NCBI GenBank assembly: GCA_026414805.1
Contig: JAOAIH010000016.1
Coordinates: forward strand, 1-50,403
Direction of reading: 5' to 3'
DNA: 50,403 nt
Origin: Spirochaetota bacterium
GTDB lineage: Bacteria; Spirochaetota; UBA4802; UB4802
Made by a program: the position numbers and the translations under genes. The notes beneath the pieces were generated by a model, which worked only from the letters and a program-made list of their open reading frames with translations, made no database searches and was not told the DNA's origin. Positions 28,312-35,481 of the stretch are shown in pieces (the first letter of the stretch is position 1; every line of letters starts with the position of its first letter).

Positions 28312-28839
28312 CTATTCAGTCAGTGTAAAATCATTGATTATAAGTACGTCATGAAAACCTTCCTGTTTTGAAGGCAATTCTTTTTTACTGTGTAATTGAC
28401 GGATTACATACTCTGGTATGGTTAATTGTAAACGCTTGCTCTGCTCCAAACATTTTTCAAGGGGCGTATCAAGAAATATAGCACCTATTGTTTTTTTATT
28501 TTCCTTTGCAATAGTGATAAAACGTTGCCGGGATTTTTTTGTCATAAAGGTATTGATGATCAGTACATTGCGCTTATTCTGAATAAAGTGTTCGGTTATT
28601 TTACGCTCAACGTGTTTTGCAAGCACATCATCTTCTTCTGTAAATTTTTCAGCTGCCCATGGCTCACCAAAGTGAGTCATCTCGTACATAAGTTTTCTGA
28701 GTTCCAATCGTGAAATACGGTATAATCCAGAATTTTTAAAATATGTATTTGCAAATTCAGTTTTTCCTGATCCGTATAATCCGCATAGAAGAACTATATT
28801 GTATGTTTTGAATTTTTCTATTGCTTCGTAATATTTCAT
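28312..28839 (-). CDS. P-loop kinase-like ATPase (polynucleotide kinase/zeta-toxin fold)
   Basis: A 175-residue P-loop protein with Walker A CGLYGSGKTEFA at the N terminus. RISRLELRKLMYEM follows, and after about 60 residues NVLIINTFMTKKSRQRFI, which matches the lid and acceptor layout of small kinases such as the T4 polynucleotide kinase domain or zeta-toxin-like kinases. GAIFLDTPLEKCLEQSKR is a typical second conserved block. It phosphorylates an unknown nucleotide, nucleic acid end or sugar. The start follows AGGAGAAAG. No antitoxin-sized neighbour is present, so a toxin role is not supported. Confidence 0.75.
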   Translation of the reverse strand: MKYYEAIEKFKTYNIVLLCGLYGSGKTEFANTYFKNSGLYRISRLELRKLMYEMTHFGEPWAAEKFTEEDDVLAKHVERKITEHFIQNKRNVLIINTFMTKKSRQRFITIAKENKKTIGAIFLDTPLEKCLEQSKRLQLTIPEYVIRQLHSKKELPSKQEGFHDVLIINDFTLTE

Positions 28840-29065
28840 TTTCTTTCTCCTATATAAATTATTATCATTTCATACTTAAATTATGAAGTGACCTAAAGAA
28901 TCTATATGTAAATAAGAGATTTTTCCCATATTTTATCCCGACCCGGATGAAAATGTAAATATTGGAATCTCCGTGATATCAACATTATTGCAATGGATAT
29001 CATGATGTGAATATAAAATCCAATATCTATTATACTATCGACATTATAATGGCAAAAAACAATAC

Positions 29066-29995
29066 TTAGTTACTATCGCCATACCTGGCCTTTGCAATAC
29101 ATGCATCCATATTAGGAACCAGGACATCATTCTGTATGCGGCCACGTAAAGGGGTTGCTTGGTAATCTTTAATAAGAACCGGGTTACCTATAGCACTATC
29201 CGGGTATTTTGCATATTCAACCACAAATAGCGGAGTTTTATATTTTTTTGCACTTTTTGCTGCTTCAAAACATCCTGCATTGTTTGCCGTTTCAATGATG
29301 ATAAGCGCATTAACCATGGCAGCAATCATACTGTTACGCTTATATGAATTGTGCAGGGCATATTCTTCCTGTGGGACAAAAGGAGAAATAAAAAGCCATT
29401 GTGACAGATTAATACTGTCTTTGAGAATATCCGGGATAATCAAATTATCCATGCCCATAGGTATAACCACAATTGTGTTACCACCAGCTTCTACCGCCCC
29501 ACGATGCGCCATGATTTGAGGACCCTTGGCAAAGCCACTTACTACAGTAATAGAATGCCGTGCTGCTATTGATGCTGCGTGATAGGCAATGTGGTAACCA
29601 CGCTCGCTTGCATTGTGGTCGGATAGTAGTGCAATTGTGATTGTTTTGATAATATCACTATTTCCAAAAAAATACAATATGGGTGGAGGGTAATCTATAT
29701 TCTTTAGAATTTTTTCTGGATAGCGGCTATCAAAAAAAAGAACGGGTTCAATGTTTTTTTCAATCAGGTCTTCGTATTCTTTTTCTGTTTTGTCGATAGC
29801 TCTTGGGATTTTTGCAATGTACTGGCTCAACTCTAATGAAAGACCGGTTTCATGAGCTATCGCTTTTGGCTCAAGCTCAAAAATGTCATACAGCGACAGC
29901 TGAAGGCTTGCAAGCAATGAATGAATTTTTTTTAATGAGGCAATGCCTATGCCTTCAATACGCGATAATGCCATCCATAATTTTGTGTCGTTCAT
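29066..29995 (-). CDS. DprA/Smf-like DNA-processing protein, divergent
   Basis: A 309-residue protein of the DprA family, which loads RecA onto incoming single-stranded DNA during transformation. The N-terminal MNDTKLWMALSRIEGIG and the helical segment after it match, and the Rossmann-type domain shows YPEKILKNIDYPPPILYFFG, VSGFAKGPQIMAHRGAVEAG, IVVIPMG and YKRNSMIAAMVNALIIIETA. The core differs from the usual GxARGID and RNR-type motifs (GFAKGPQI, YKRNSM), and the region after about 275 is short. Start 29995 is preferred over a TTG at 30058 because the family begins this way, although its ribosome site is poor. It could be a non-competence relative. Confidence 0.75.
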   Translation of the reverse strand: MNDTKLWMALSRIEGIGIASLKKIHSLLASLQLSLYDIFELEPKAIAHETGLSLELSQYIAKIPRAIDKTEKEYEDLIEKNIEPVLFFDSRYPEKILKNIDYPPPILYFFGNSDIIKTITIALLSDHNASERGYHIAYHAASIAARHSITVVSGFAKGPQIMAHRGAVEAGGNTIVVIPMGMDNLIIPDILKDSINLSQWLFISPFVPQEEYALHNSYKRNSMIAAMVNALIIIETANNAGCFEAAKSAKKYKTPLFVVEYAKYPDSAIGNPVLIKDYQATPLRGRIQNDVLVPNMDACIAKARYGDSN

Positions 29996-30115
29996 AGCTA
30001 GTAGTGTGCGTTTGATTATTGATAGCGATTGTGAGTGTGGAATATATTTAATCAACAATATTTTTGTGCTATTGTGCGTTATTTCTTAAATATATATATT
30101 GATAAAGTAGTTAAA

Positions 30116-30386
30116 ATGAAAAAAATGTTTTTTACTGGAGCGATAATTATCTTGAAATTTTTATGCTGTATGATTAAAAGCGAGTCATGGGCTATTTACG
30201 TATGTTCTAGTAGAAGGTTTAAAAGGAAAAGCTGATTATGATAAAGATGGTTTTATTAAAACTTTGGAATTAGCAAATTATGTAGATGATCAGGTTCCAG
30301 CATTAGCTGAAAGGTTATTCAAAAAGGGTCAATATCCAACTGCCACGCCACATGGGCAGGCATTCCCAATTGGGAGGATAAAGTAA
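30116..30386 (+). pseudogene. Remnant of a caspase-like (peptidase C14) gene
   Basis: The 3' part reads, from 30174 to the stop at 30384-30386, SHGLFTYVLVEGLKGKADYD, then KDGFIKTLELANYVDDQV, then PHGQAFPIG. This is the characteristic C-terminal end of bacterial caspase-like domains. An in-frame TGA at 30171 lies directly before it. In another frame an ATG at 30116 begins a signal-peptide-like MKKMFFTGAIIILKFLCC. The simplest reading is a secreted caspase-like protein that lost its middle, including the His-Cys dyad, in a deletion joining the two ends out of frame. The next gene is a CsgG-like/DUF4384 protein, a common companion of such peptidases. Confidence 0.7.
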
Positions 30387-30437
30387 TGGTTGTTATGTAA
30401 TAGCATGTATCACAATATACTACAGTGAGGTGATAGT

Positions 30438-31376
30438 ATGCAAATACGAATTCTTTTTATCAACTTTATTGTACTATTGTCTTTAACAGTTAATGGGTAT
30501 GCTCAGGAATATATTACTACCGGTATTATGCCATTTACTGCTGCTAACAGGAATCAGTCTGAAGTGGTTGTTTCTCAATTAACAAAGTCTCTACAGCAGT
30601 ACCCGTTTATAAAATTAGTTGAGCGTTCACAGATGCAAAGTATTGTCAATGAAATCCAGCTTTCTATGACAGGACTTGTGAATGAACAAAGCGCTTTGCA
30701 GCAAGGGAAGATTTTAGGAATAAAGGTTATGATTTTTGGAGCTATCGACAAAAATACGATAAGTGCACGGGCAGTGCATACTGAAACAGGGCGGGTGATT
30801 GCTTCATCAAGCCATACGTTTCAAGCTGTAGAACAGGTTGGCACCGAATTGGCTTTGGGTATTGAAAGCTTTCTGGCACGTGAAAATTTAAAGAAAATGC
30901 GTAACGATAGCCCCGATATTCAAGTTGATTTTTGGGTTGAAACAAAAGACGGTAAAAAAGTAGATCCCAATCAGGGCTTAAAAATTGGCAATTCAGTTAA
31001 GTTTAAATTCAAAGCTAATAAATCAGGCTATGTGACAATTGTAGATATACAGCCCAATGGCGAAGTAGTGATTCTTTTTCCAAACCAGTTTAAGCAGGAC
31101 AATAAGATTATGGCAAACACTGTGTATTCAATTCCTTCTGATGATGACGGATTTGAGTTAACGGTAACTGAGCCAGCAGGTGAGGATACAATAACATTGT
31201 TCTTTACTGAAAAAAAGGTTGATTGGCTGGATATGAAGAAGTTGCAGGGTGAAGGTTTTAAAACTGTCAATACCGAAGAGAGGTTTGCTGTCACACGTGG
31301 TTTTGCTGTCACTGCTACGCAACTCAACAACAAACAGTGGGAGAGTGTTATATTGAATATAAATGTTAAAAAATAA
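30438..31376 (+). CDS. Exported CsgG-like/DUF4384 protein
   Basis: A 312-residue exported protein. Residues 1-22 form a signal peptide ending GYAQ. Residues about 25-140 resemble the CsgG/LpoB-type periplasmic fold (TGIMPFTAANRNQSEVVVSQ, LVERSQMQSIVNEIQ, GKILGIKVMIFGAID). Residues about 160-300 match DUF4384, with GNSVKFKFKANKSGYVTIVD followed by PNGEVVILFPNQF. DUF4384 proteins often accompany caspase-like peptidases, consistent with the remnant just upstream. It is probably a periplasmic envelope factor. Start 30438 follows GAGGTG. It contains one AGCTATCG (30740). Confidence 0.85.
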   Translation: MQIRILFINFIVLLSLTVNGYAQEYITTGIMPFTAANRNQSEVVVSQLTKSLQQYPFIKLVERSQMQSIVNEIQLSMTGLVNEQSALQQGKILGIKVMIFGAIDKNTISARAVHTETGRVIASSSHTFQAVEQVGTELALGIESFLARENLKKMRNDSPDIQVDFWVETKDGKKVDPNQGLKIGNSVKFKFKANKSGYVTIVDIQPNGEVVILFPNQFKQDNKIMANTVYSIPSDDDGFELTVTEPAGEDTITLFFTEKKVDWLDMKKLQGEGFKTVNTEERFAVTRGFAVTATQLNNKQWESVILNINVKK

Positions 31377-31403
31377 GGTAATTTCTAAAAACCGTTATTT
31401 TGG

Positions 31404-31482
31404 TTGTCCCCTTGTGGGCACAATACAATAGATAAAACTGCTTACTATTTATATGAATAATTCCGAAAGAGAGCAGTTTTTT
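31404..31482 (-). repeat. Structured 80-bp dispersed element, copy 2
   Basis: AAAACTGCT (31434-31442) pairs with AGCAGTTTT (31472-31480) around a 29-nt loop; the flank holds TGTCCCC-TTGT-GGGCACA. The reverse complement aligns with 1886-1964: both show an AAAAACTGCT arm, GGAATTA in the loop, an AAGCAGTTTT arm, then a GTG-CC/GG-CAC type hairpin. It separates the CsgG-like gene from the small exported gene and overlaps the longest upstream reading frame of the latter, which supports the later start. Confidence 0.6.
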
Positions 31483-31503
31483 ATGATTTTTTTAGAGGCA
31501 CAG

Positions 31504-31770
31504 ATGAAAAGAATATTTATATTTATTGTTATATGTATGATGTGCTTTATGCTAACTGGAATGGCAAATGCAAATGATAACAGTGTGTATGATGATGCAA
31601 AGGCAATAGAGCGCGATTCAAAAAATGCCCAAAAAGAAGCAGAAAAGAAAAACTATGACAGTGCAAGAGAAGAAGCCGGTAGGGGGTTTGATACGCCAAC
31701 AGACCCTTTAAATAGTAACCGTGAGTATGATATTCCAATGCCGGGAGAGCCACAGATTGATAATGAATAA
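31504..31770 (+). CDS. Small exported protein, 88 residues
   Basis: A secreted or periplasmic protein of unknown function. The N terminus, MKRIFIFIVICMMCFMLTGM followed by ANANDN, is a signal peptide, and a cysteine in the hydrophobic core might instead point to a lipoprotein. The mature part (about 60 residues) is highly charged, with AIERDSKNAQKEAEKKNYDS suggesting a short helix, and ends in a proline- and aspartate-rich tail. The upstream in-frame ATG at 31453 falls inside the structured element, so I place the start at 31504. The stop overlaps the next start by 8 bp. Confidence 0.65.
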   Translation: MKRIFIFIVICMMCFMLTGMANANDNSVYDDAKAIERDSKNAQKEAEKKNYDSAREEAGRGFDTPTDPLNSNREYDIPMPGEPQIDNE

Positions 31771-32341
31771 AATTATTTTACCATCAGTAATTGCAATTTT
31801 ACTATTAGGAGTATTATATGCTAATGATGCCATAATAATTAAATCAGGTTGCTTACGAGCAACGATAAATGCTATCACCTTTGAATTAAAAAATTATCAA
31901 GCAAAGTGCAAAGTAGCCAAACAGGCAGGTGATATTAAAACTACAGAAAAAATGAAAAAGAGAATAGCTCAATGCAATGATGATCTCAAACGTTTCACAT
32001 CAATGTCAGCTGATAATTATCTTTTGCCAGATATATCCACTAACACTGAAAAACAAAAACTTTTTGAATTAGATAAAACATTTGGCCCTCTAATGCCACC
32101 TGTAAAAAAAGAAGTAACAATTACCTTCAAAGAAAAATGCAGAGAAGGGGCATTACTTGAAATTGATGGCATAACCAGGTCAGGGCCCTTTTATCATGTG
32201 GCTGGAATCGTAAATAATAGCTATGATAATTTGGAAGTAGGGAGGCATTATAAATTGATTATTTATCTTGTGTATAAAAAAGAATATTTTGGTTTTATTC
32301 CAAATTATTATGTATATATATCCCATTATGAGGCGATATAA
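31763..32341 (+). CDS. Exported protein, 192 residues, unknown function
   Basis: Not recognised. Residues 1-20 form a signal peptide (MNKIILPSVIAILLLGVLYA). A helical, lysine-rich segment of about 50 residues follows with cysteines at about 29, 47 and 71, and then a beta-rich C-terminal domain with EVTITFKEKCREGALLEIDG and GRHYKLIIYLVYKKEYFGFI. The start is set at 31763, overlapping the previous gene by 8 bp; the upstream in-frame ATG at 31721 would lack a signal peptide. It belongs to a tight run with the genes on both sides, so an envelope function shared with them is likely. Confidence 0.65.
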   Translation: MNKIILPSVIAILLLGVLYANDAIIIKSGCLRATINAITFELKNYQAKCKVAKQAGDIKTTEKMKKRIAQCNDDLKRFTSMSADNYLLPDISTNTEKQKLFELDKTFGPLMPPVKKEVTITFKEKCREGALLEIDGITRSGPFYHVAGIVNNSYDNLEVGRHYKLIIYLVYKKEYFGFIPNYYVYISHYEAI

Positions 32342-32695
32342 ATGATGAAAAGCGTTAAACCCGGCAGGGCTACTTGGCTAGCTTGCTTTATTGGTTCAAT
32401 AAGTATTGTTGTTTTTGGCATAGCATGGAGTGTGCTTGTTGTACCCTTATTTGCACAGGAAAATGAGATGCAGCAACCCCATCTTTACTTTTTTCTTTTG
32501 TTTGGAATTGTTTTTATTGGGATAGGCATTGCCAGCACAATCTTTAATTATAAAAATACTTATAGTAAAAACCGTTATTCATTATATGATGTTGTCGATA
32601 GCTCTCAAGAGGACTTTTTTAGATTTAAGACTAACAATTATAACACTAGCACAAATAGTATGAATTATTGTCCATATTGTGGAAATGTCATTTAA
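32342..32695 (+). CDS. Small membrane protein with C-terminal zinc ribbon
   Basis: A 117-residue protein with two membrane helices (about 11-38 and 48-68), a polar linker and a terminal YCPYCGNVI, half of a zinc-ribbon knuckle, at the very end. Two-helix proteins with a zinc ribbon are common but not assigned a single function, and here only one CxxC pair is present, so the metal site would have to be completed by a second subunit or is lost. It starts directly after the stop of the previous gene (zero gap). One AGCTATCG (32596) lies inside. Confidence 0.65.
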   Translation: MMKSVKPGRATWLACFIGSISIVVFGIAWSVLVVPLFAQENEMQQPHLYFFLLFGIVFIGIGIASTIFNYKNTYSKNRYSLYDVVDSSQEDFFRFKTNNYNTSTNSMNYCPYCGNVI

Positions 32696-32696
32696 A

Positions 32697-33206
32697 ATGA
32701 CTATACATTTTACCCCGGTTGCGGAAGGAGAATACGATAGTATGTATACGATAGTTCCTATTGATTGGCTTGAAACTAAATTTGATGTGCATCATGATAA
32801 CGAGCTTATTGGCAAAATTATTAATGAAGTTCCATGGTTTAAAACCAAAAGTATAATTCAGAGTAACGATACAACATACATTGCGCTGCGTGAAAGTTTA
32901 TGTGGGAAATGGTTTTTAACATCTTCCAGTGATAAGGCTGTAATTGCAAGTGCAACCAAACCAAGTTTTTTTATAGATAAATTTATAATTCACTACAACA
33001 CACAAAAAATAGTGCTTCATTCGCCATATTTGAGTATTAAAAACTATTTTACTATTAAAAGAAACAATCTTGAAATAGGAAGAATACAAAGAGCAGCGTT
33101 GCTATCGACTAAATGGGCATGTGAAATTAAAGAAGAGCTACCTCTTGAAATCGTTTTATTTATTCTGTATCTATCGCGAATTGTTATCAGTAACAGAAGT
33201 TCATAA
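32697..33206 (+). CDS. Hypothetical protein, possibly LURP1/scramblase-like beta fold
   Basis: A 169-residue protein made of short alternating strands, with KFDVHHDNELIGKIINEVPW, then FIIHYNTQKIVLHSPYLSIK, then NNLEIGRIQR and a hydrophobic C-terminal segment (LEIVLFILYLSRIVI). The pattern recalls the LURP-one-related/tubby-like membrane-associated barrel, which also ends in a hydrophobic helix, but the match is weak and I would not name it. It starts one base after the previous stop; an in-frame ATG at 32679 would overlap that gene. It ends the small envelope-gene run. Confidence 0.6.
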   Translation: MTIHFTPVAEGEYDSMYTIVPIDWLETKFDVHHDNELIGKIINEVPWFKTKSIIQSNDTTYIALRESLCGKWFLTSSSDKAVIASATKPSFFIDKFIIHYNTQKIVLHSPYLSIKNYFTIKRNNLEIGRIQRAALLSTKWACEIKEELPLEIVLFILYLSRIVISNRSS

Positions 33207-33264
33207 ATGTGTGATAAAAATTCCAAGTCAATCTACAGTAACTATCGCAAAGTATATTATGGTA

Positions 33265-33292
33265 TTGACATTATCTGGCAGTACCGTATCAT
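33265..33292 (+). promoter_or_regulatory. Promoter of the crotonase gene
   Basis: TTGACA (33265-33270), a 16-bp spacer and TATCAT (33287-33292), 37 bp before the start at 33330, with AGGGG just before the start. Confidence 0.55.
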
Positions 33293-33329
33293 TTTACTTT
33301 AATCATGATATTATTACATAGGGGTTGCT

Positions 33330-34115
33330 ATGACACAAAAAATTACTGTAGAAAAAAAGGGGCATCTGCTGCTCATTGGGCTTAACCGCCCCGAAAAGCG
33401 CAATGCGTTTGATGTGGATATGTACTGGGACCTTGCAAAGGCCTATGGCACATTGGATGCTGATGATGACCTGCGCTGTGGTGTGCTGTTTGCGCATGGG
33501 GATCATTTCACTGCTGGTCTTGATCTTGTGCAGTGGGTGGAGCCATTTTCTAAAGGTGTGTACCCCACATTGCCGGAGGGCAGTAAAGATCCGTTTGGCA
33601 TTGATGAAGACAACCGGGTGTCAAAGCCAATTGTTGCTGCAGTACAGGGTATATGCTTCACAGTGGGCTGGGAGCTGATGCTGGCAACCGATGTGCGGGT
33701 TGCAGCTACCAACCTGCGTCTTGCCCAGATTGAGGTAAAGCGCGGGATATATCCGGTGGGTGGTGCCACAGTGCGGCTTTTTGAGGAGATAGGCTGGGGC
33801 AATGCCATGCGGTATTTACTCACAGGCGATGAAATGAATGCACAGGAAGCCTACCGTTTGGGGTTGGTGCAGGAGTTGGTGGAGCCGGGGAGACAGCTTA
33901 CGCGCGCAATTGCAATTGCAGAGGTTATAGCAAAACAGGCACCACTTGGGGTCAGAGCAATTTTGCGCTCGGCAAGACTTTCACGCGTTGAAGGGGCAAA
34001 AGCTGCACTTGCGCGTCTTTTGCCCGACCTTTTGCCAATTATGAAAAGTGAGGATGCTCAGGAAGGTGTCAAAGCATTTATTGAGCGACGCGAAGCCAAC
34101 TTCAAAGGCAAGTAA
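33330..34115 (+). CDS. Enoyl-CoA hydratase/isomerase (crotonase) family protein
   Basis: A 261-residue crotonase. It has the N-terminal GLNRPEKRNAFDVDM, the oxyanion-hole segment LFAHGDHFTAGLDL, VAAVQGICFTVGWELMLATD followed by VRVAA, and RLAQIEVKRGIYPVGGATVR. The usual hydratase glutamate positions are not both obvious, so it may be an isomerase, hydrolase or other crotonase. Base composition sets it apart: sampled lines are about 53 percent GC, with one line near 60, against about 35 to 40 percent in neighbours, and codons favour G or C at third positions. It also lacks any AGCTATCG copy. This suggests recent horizontal gain. Confidence 0.9.
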   Translation: MTQKITVEKKGHLLLIGLNRPEKRNAFDVDMYWDLAKAYGTLDADDDLRCGVLFAHGDHFTAGLDLVQWVEPFSKGVYPTLPEGSKDPFGIDEDNRVSKPIVAAVQGICFTVGWELMLATDVRVAATNLRLAQIEVKRGIYPVGGATVRLFEEIGWGNAMRYLLTGDEMNAQEAYRLGLVQELVEPGRQLTRAIAIAEVIAKQAPLGVRAILRSARLSRVEGAKAALARLLPDLLPIMKSEDAQEGVKAFIERREANFKGK

Positions 34116-34125
34116 TAGCACAATA

Positions 34126-34635
34126 TTAAATAATGGGGTAGTCAGGTGGTCCTGGTTGCCCCATTAACGCTTTTACAATGTAATACGCTATTGTAATTGT
34201 GTACCCTAATTTCAAACCTGTACTAATTAAAAAACCTGCAAAAGTGAGGAATGCTGCCTTCAGTGCAGTCCAAGCGTCATTGTGTGCCATAAGTTCACCA
34301 ATGAATGCACCTATGAAAGGACCAATAATTATGCCAATGAATGGCAAAAGTATGCTGCCCACTATTAATCCAATCATTGAACCTGCTACCCCTTTCTTTG
34401 AACCGCCAAAGCGGTTAACAATCCATGAAGGTAAAATGTAATCAAGCACAGTGAGTATGGCGGCGATAGCTCCGGATATAAGCAAAAAGGTAAAACTAAA
34501 AGAAGCAAATCCACTGAGATTAATGAGAATAATTGCAAAAAAGCTAAGTGGTGGTCCCGGAAGTATTGGGAAAATTGAACCTAGTATACCGCCAACAGCG
34601 CACAAAAGCGCAGTTATTAATAGTGCTATTTCCAT
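34126..34635 (-). CDS. DUF456-family membrane protein
   Basis: A 169-residue hydrophobic protein with about four to five membrane helices. It has the family's N-terminal GGILGSIFPILPGPPLSFFA and the glycine-rich SWIVNRFGGSKKGVAGSMIG, then GSILLPFIGIIIGPFIGAFI followed by GELMAH. Members are small integral membrane proteins of unknown function. It converges with the crotonase gene 10 bp away. No clear Shine-Dalgarno precedes the ATG at 34635. It contains one AGCTATCG (34464). Confidence 0.85.
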   Translation of the reverse strand: MEIALLITALLCAVGGILGSIFPILPGPPLSFFAIILINLSGFASFSFTFLLISGAIAAILTVLDYILPSWIVNRFGGSKKGVAGSMIGLIVGSILLPFIGIIIGPFIGAFIGELMAHNDAWTALKAAFLTFAGFLISTGLKLGYTITIAYYIVKALMGQPGPPDYPII

Positions 34636-34702
34636 GATTGCATACCAATTATAAGGATATACACAGGGATGCAGGTGCTATGCATCCCTGCTTTACTATT
34701 TT

Positions 34703-35377
34703 TTACCACTCGTCACTTTGCTTATCTATATATTTTTCACGTACAATGGCTGTAATATCATCAATATAGAAGTAATTCCATGCTGGCAGGCGTTCTAATG
34801 TGCTTGGGTTATATAGTATCTTGACAATTTCAATATTTCTTTTTTGAGCTAAATATTTATCTTCTTGTGCAATTTCATCGGTAATGGGAACTGATAACTT
34901 CCGCCAGCCCAAAAAATTCAATTTACCCATTACCAGGCGTTTTATATTGCCATTTGCATCTTTCACAAGGATTGAAAGTTCACCGGAGAAGTTTTTCCCA
35001 TATACCCACATGTTGATATATTTACAGTATTTATCTATGATCAAAGGTTTTGCAGGAATGATTGTTAATACCGAACCACTTTTAGCAAAAACCTTCACAC
35101 CTAAATATCGCTTTGAGTTTTGTACAGGTGCAGGATAGTCGGTTCGCATTGCAACACCTGCTTTTTCATCTTTTACCACACGCAAACTTATATTTTTATC
35201 AGTATATTCAGTAGTTTCAAAGTCTTCTAATATGATTTCTTTATATACCTGGTCACTGAGCTGTTTTTCCTGTTCTAGAACTTTTTGCGCTTCTTTTGCT
35301 TTCTCATCCTGTGCATATACAATGCCAATTGAACAGCATAACAACAGTGCCATAAGTCCGTATATGATTTTCTTCAT
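34703..35377 (-). CDS. flaA: Flagellar filament outer-layer (sheath) protein
   Basis: A 224-residue protein with an N-terminal signal peptide, MKKIIYGLMALLLCCSIGIV, cleaved after YA. The mature part matches spirochaete FlaA: ILEDFETTEYTDKNISLRVV, YLGVKVFAKSGS, INMWVYGKNFSGELSILVKD followed by ANGN, MGKLNFLGWRKLSVPITDEI and AWNYFYIDDITAIV. FlaA coats the FlaB core of periplasmic flagella and is exported by the Sec pathway. ATG 35377 is chosen because AAGGAGGT precedes it and the signal peptide starts there; an upstream in-frame start would add 20 unneeded residues. A near-perfect promoter lies upstream. No other flagellar gene is nearby. This is the main evidence for a spirochaete host. Confidence 0.87.
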   Translation of the reverse strand: MKKIIYGLMALLLCCSIGIVYAQDEKAKEAQKVLEQEKQLSDQVYKEIILEDFETTEYTDKNISLRVVKDEKAGVAMRTDYPAPVQNSKRYLGVKVFAKSGSVLTIIPAKPLIIDKYCKYINMWVYGKNFSGELSILVKDANGNIKRLVMGKLNFLGWRKLSVPITDEIAQEDKYLAQKRNIEIVKILYNPSTLERLPAWNYFYIDDITAIVREKYIDKQSDEW

Positions 35378-35412
35378 ACTGCAAATGACCTCCTTCTTTA
35401 TTTTAGCTTGTT

Positions 35413-35448
35413 GTGCTTCATTATATATATGAAGCACCGTAATGTCAA
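35413..35448 (-). promoter_or_regulatory. Consensus sigma-70 promoter of flaA with inverted repeat
   Basis: On the minus strand TTGACA (35443-35448), exactly 17 bp and TATAAT (35420-35425): a perfect housekeeping consensus. An 8-bp inverted repeat, GTGCTTCA (35413-35420) and TGAAGCAC (35430-35437), brackets the -10 box and could be an operator or a hairpin. Confidence 0.85.
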
Positions 35449-35481
35449 CAGAAAATATTTTGCTGTTTGATAAATTGCAAT

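Noticed and set aside
28312-28839. Zeta-type toxin
   Set aside because: The P-loop fold fits, but no antitoxin partner is adjacent and the gene stands alone.
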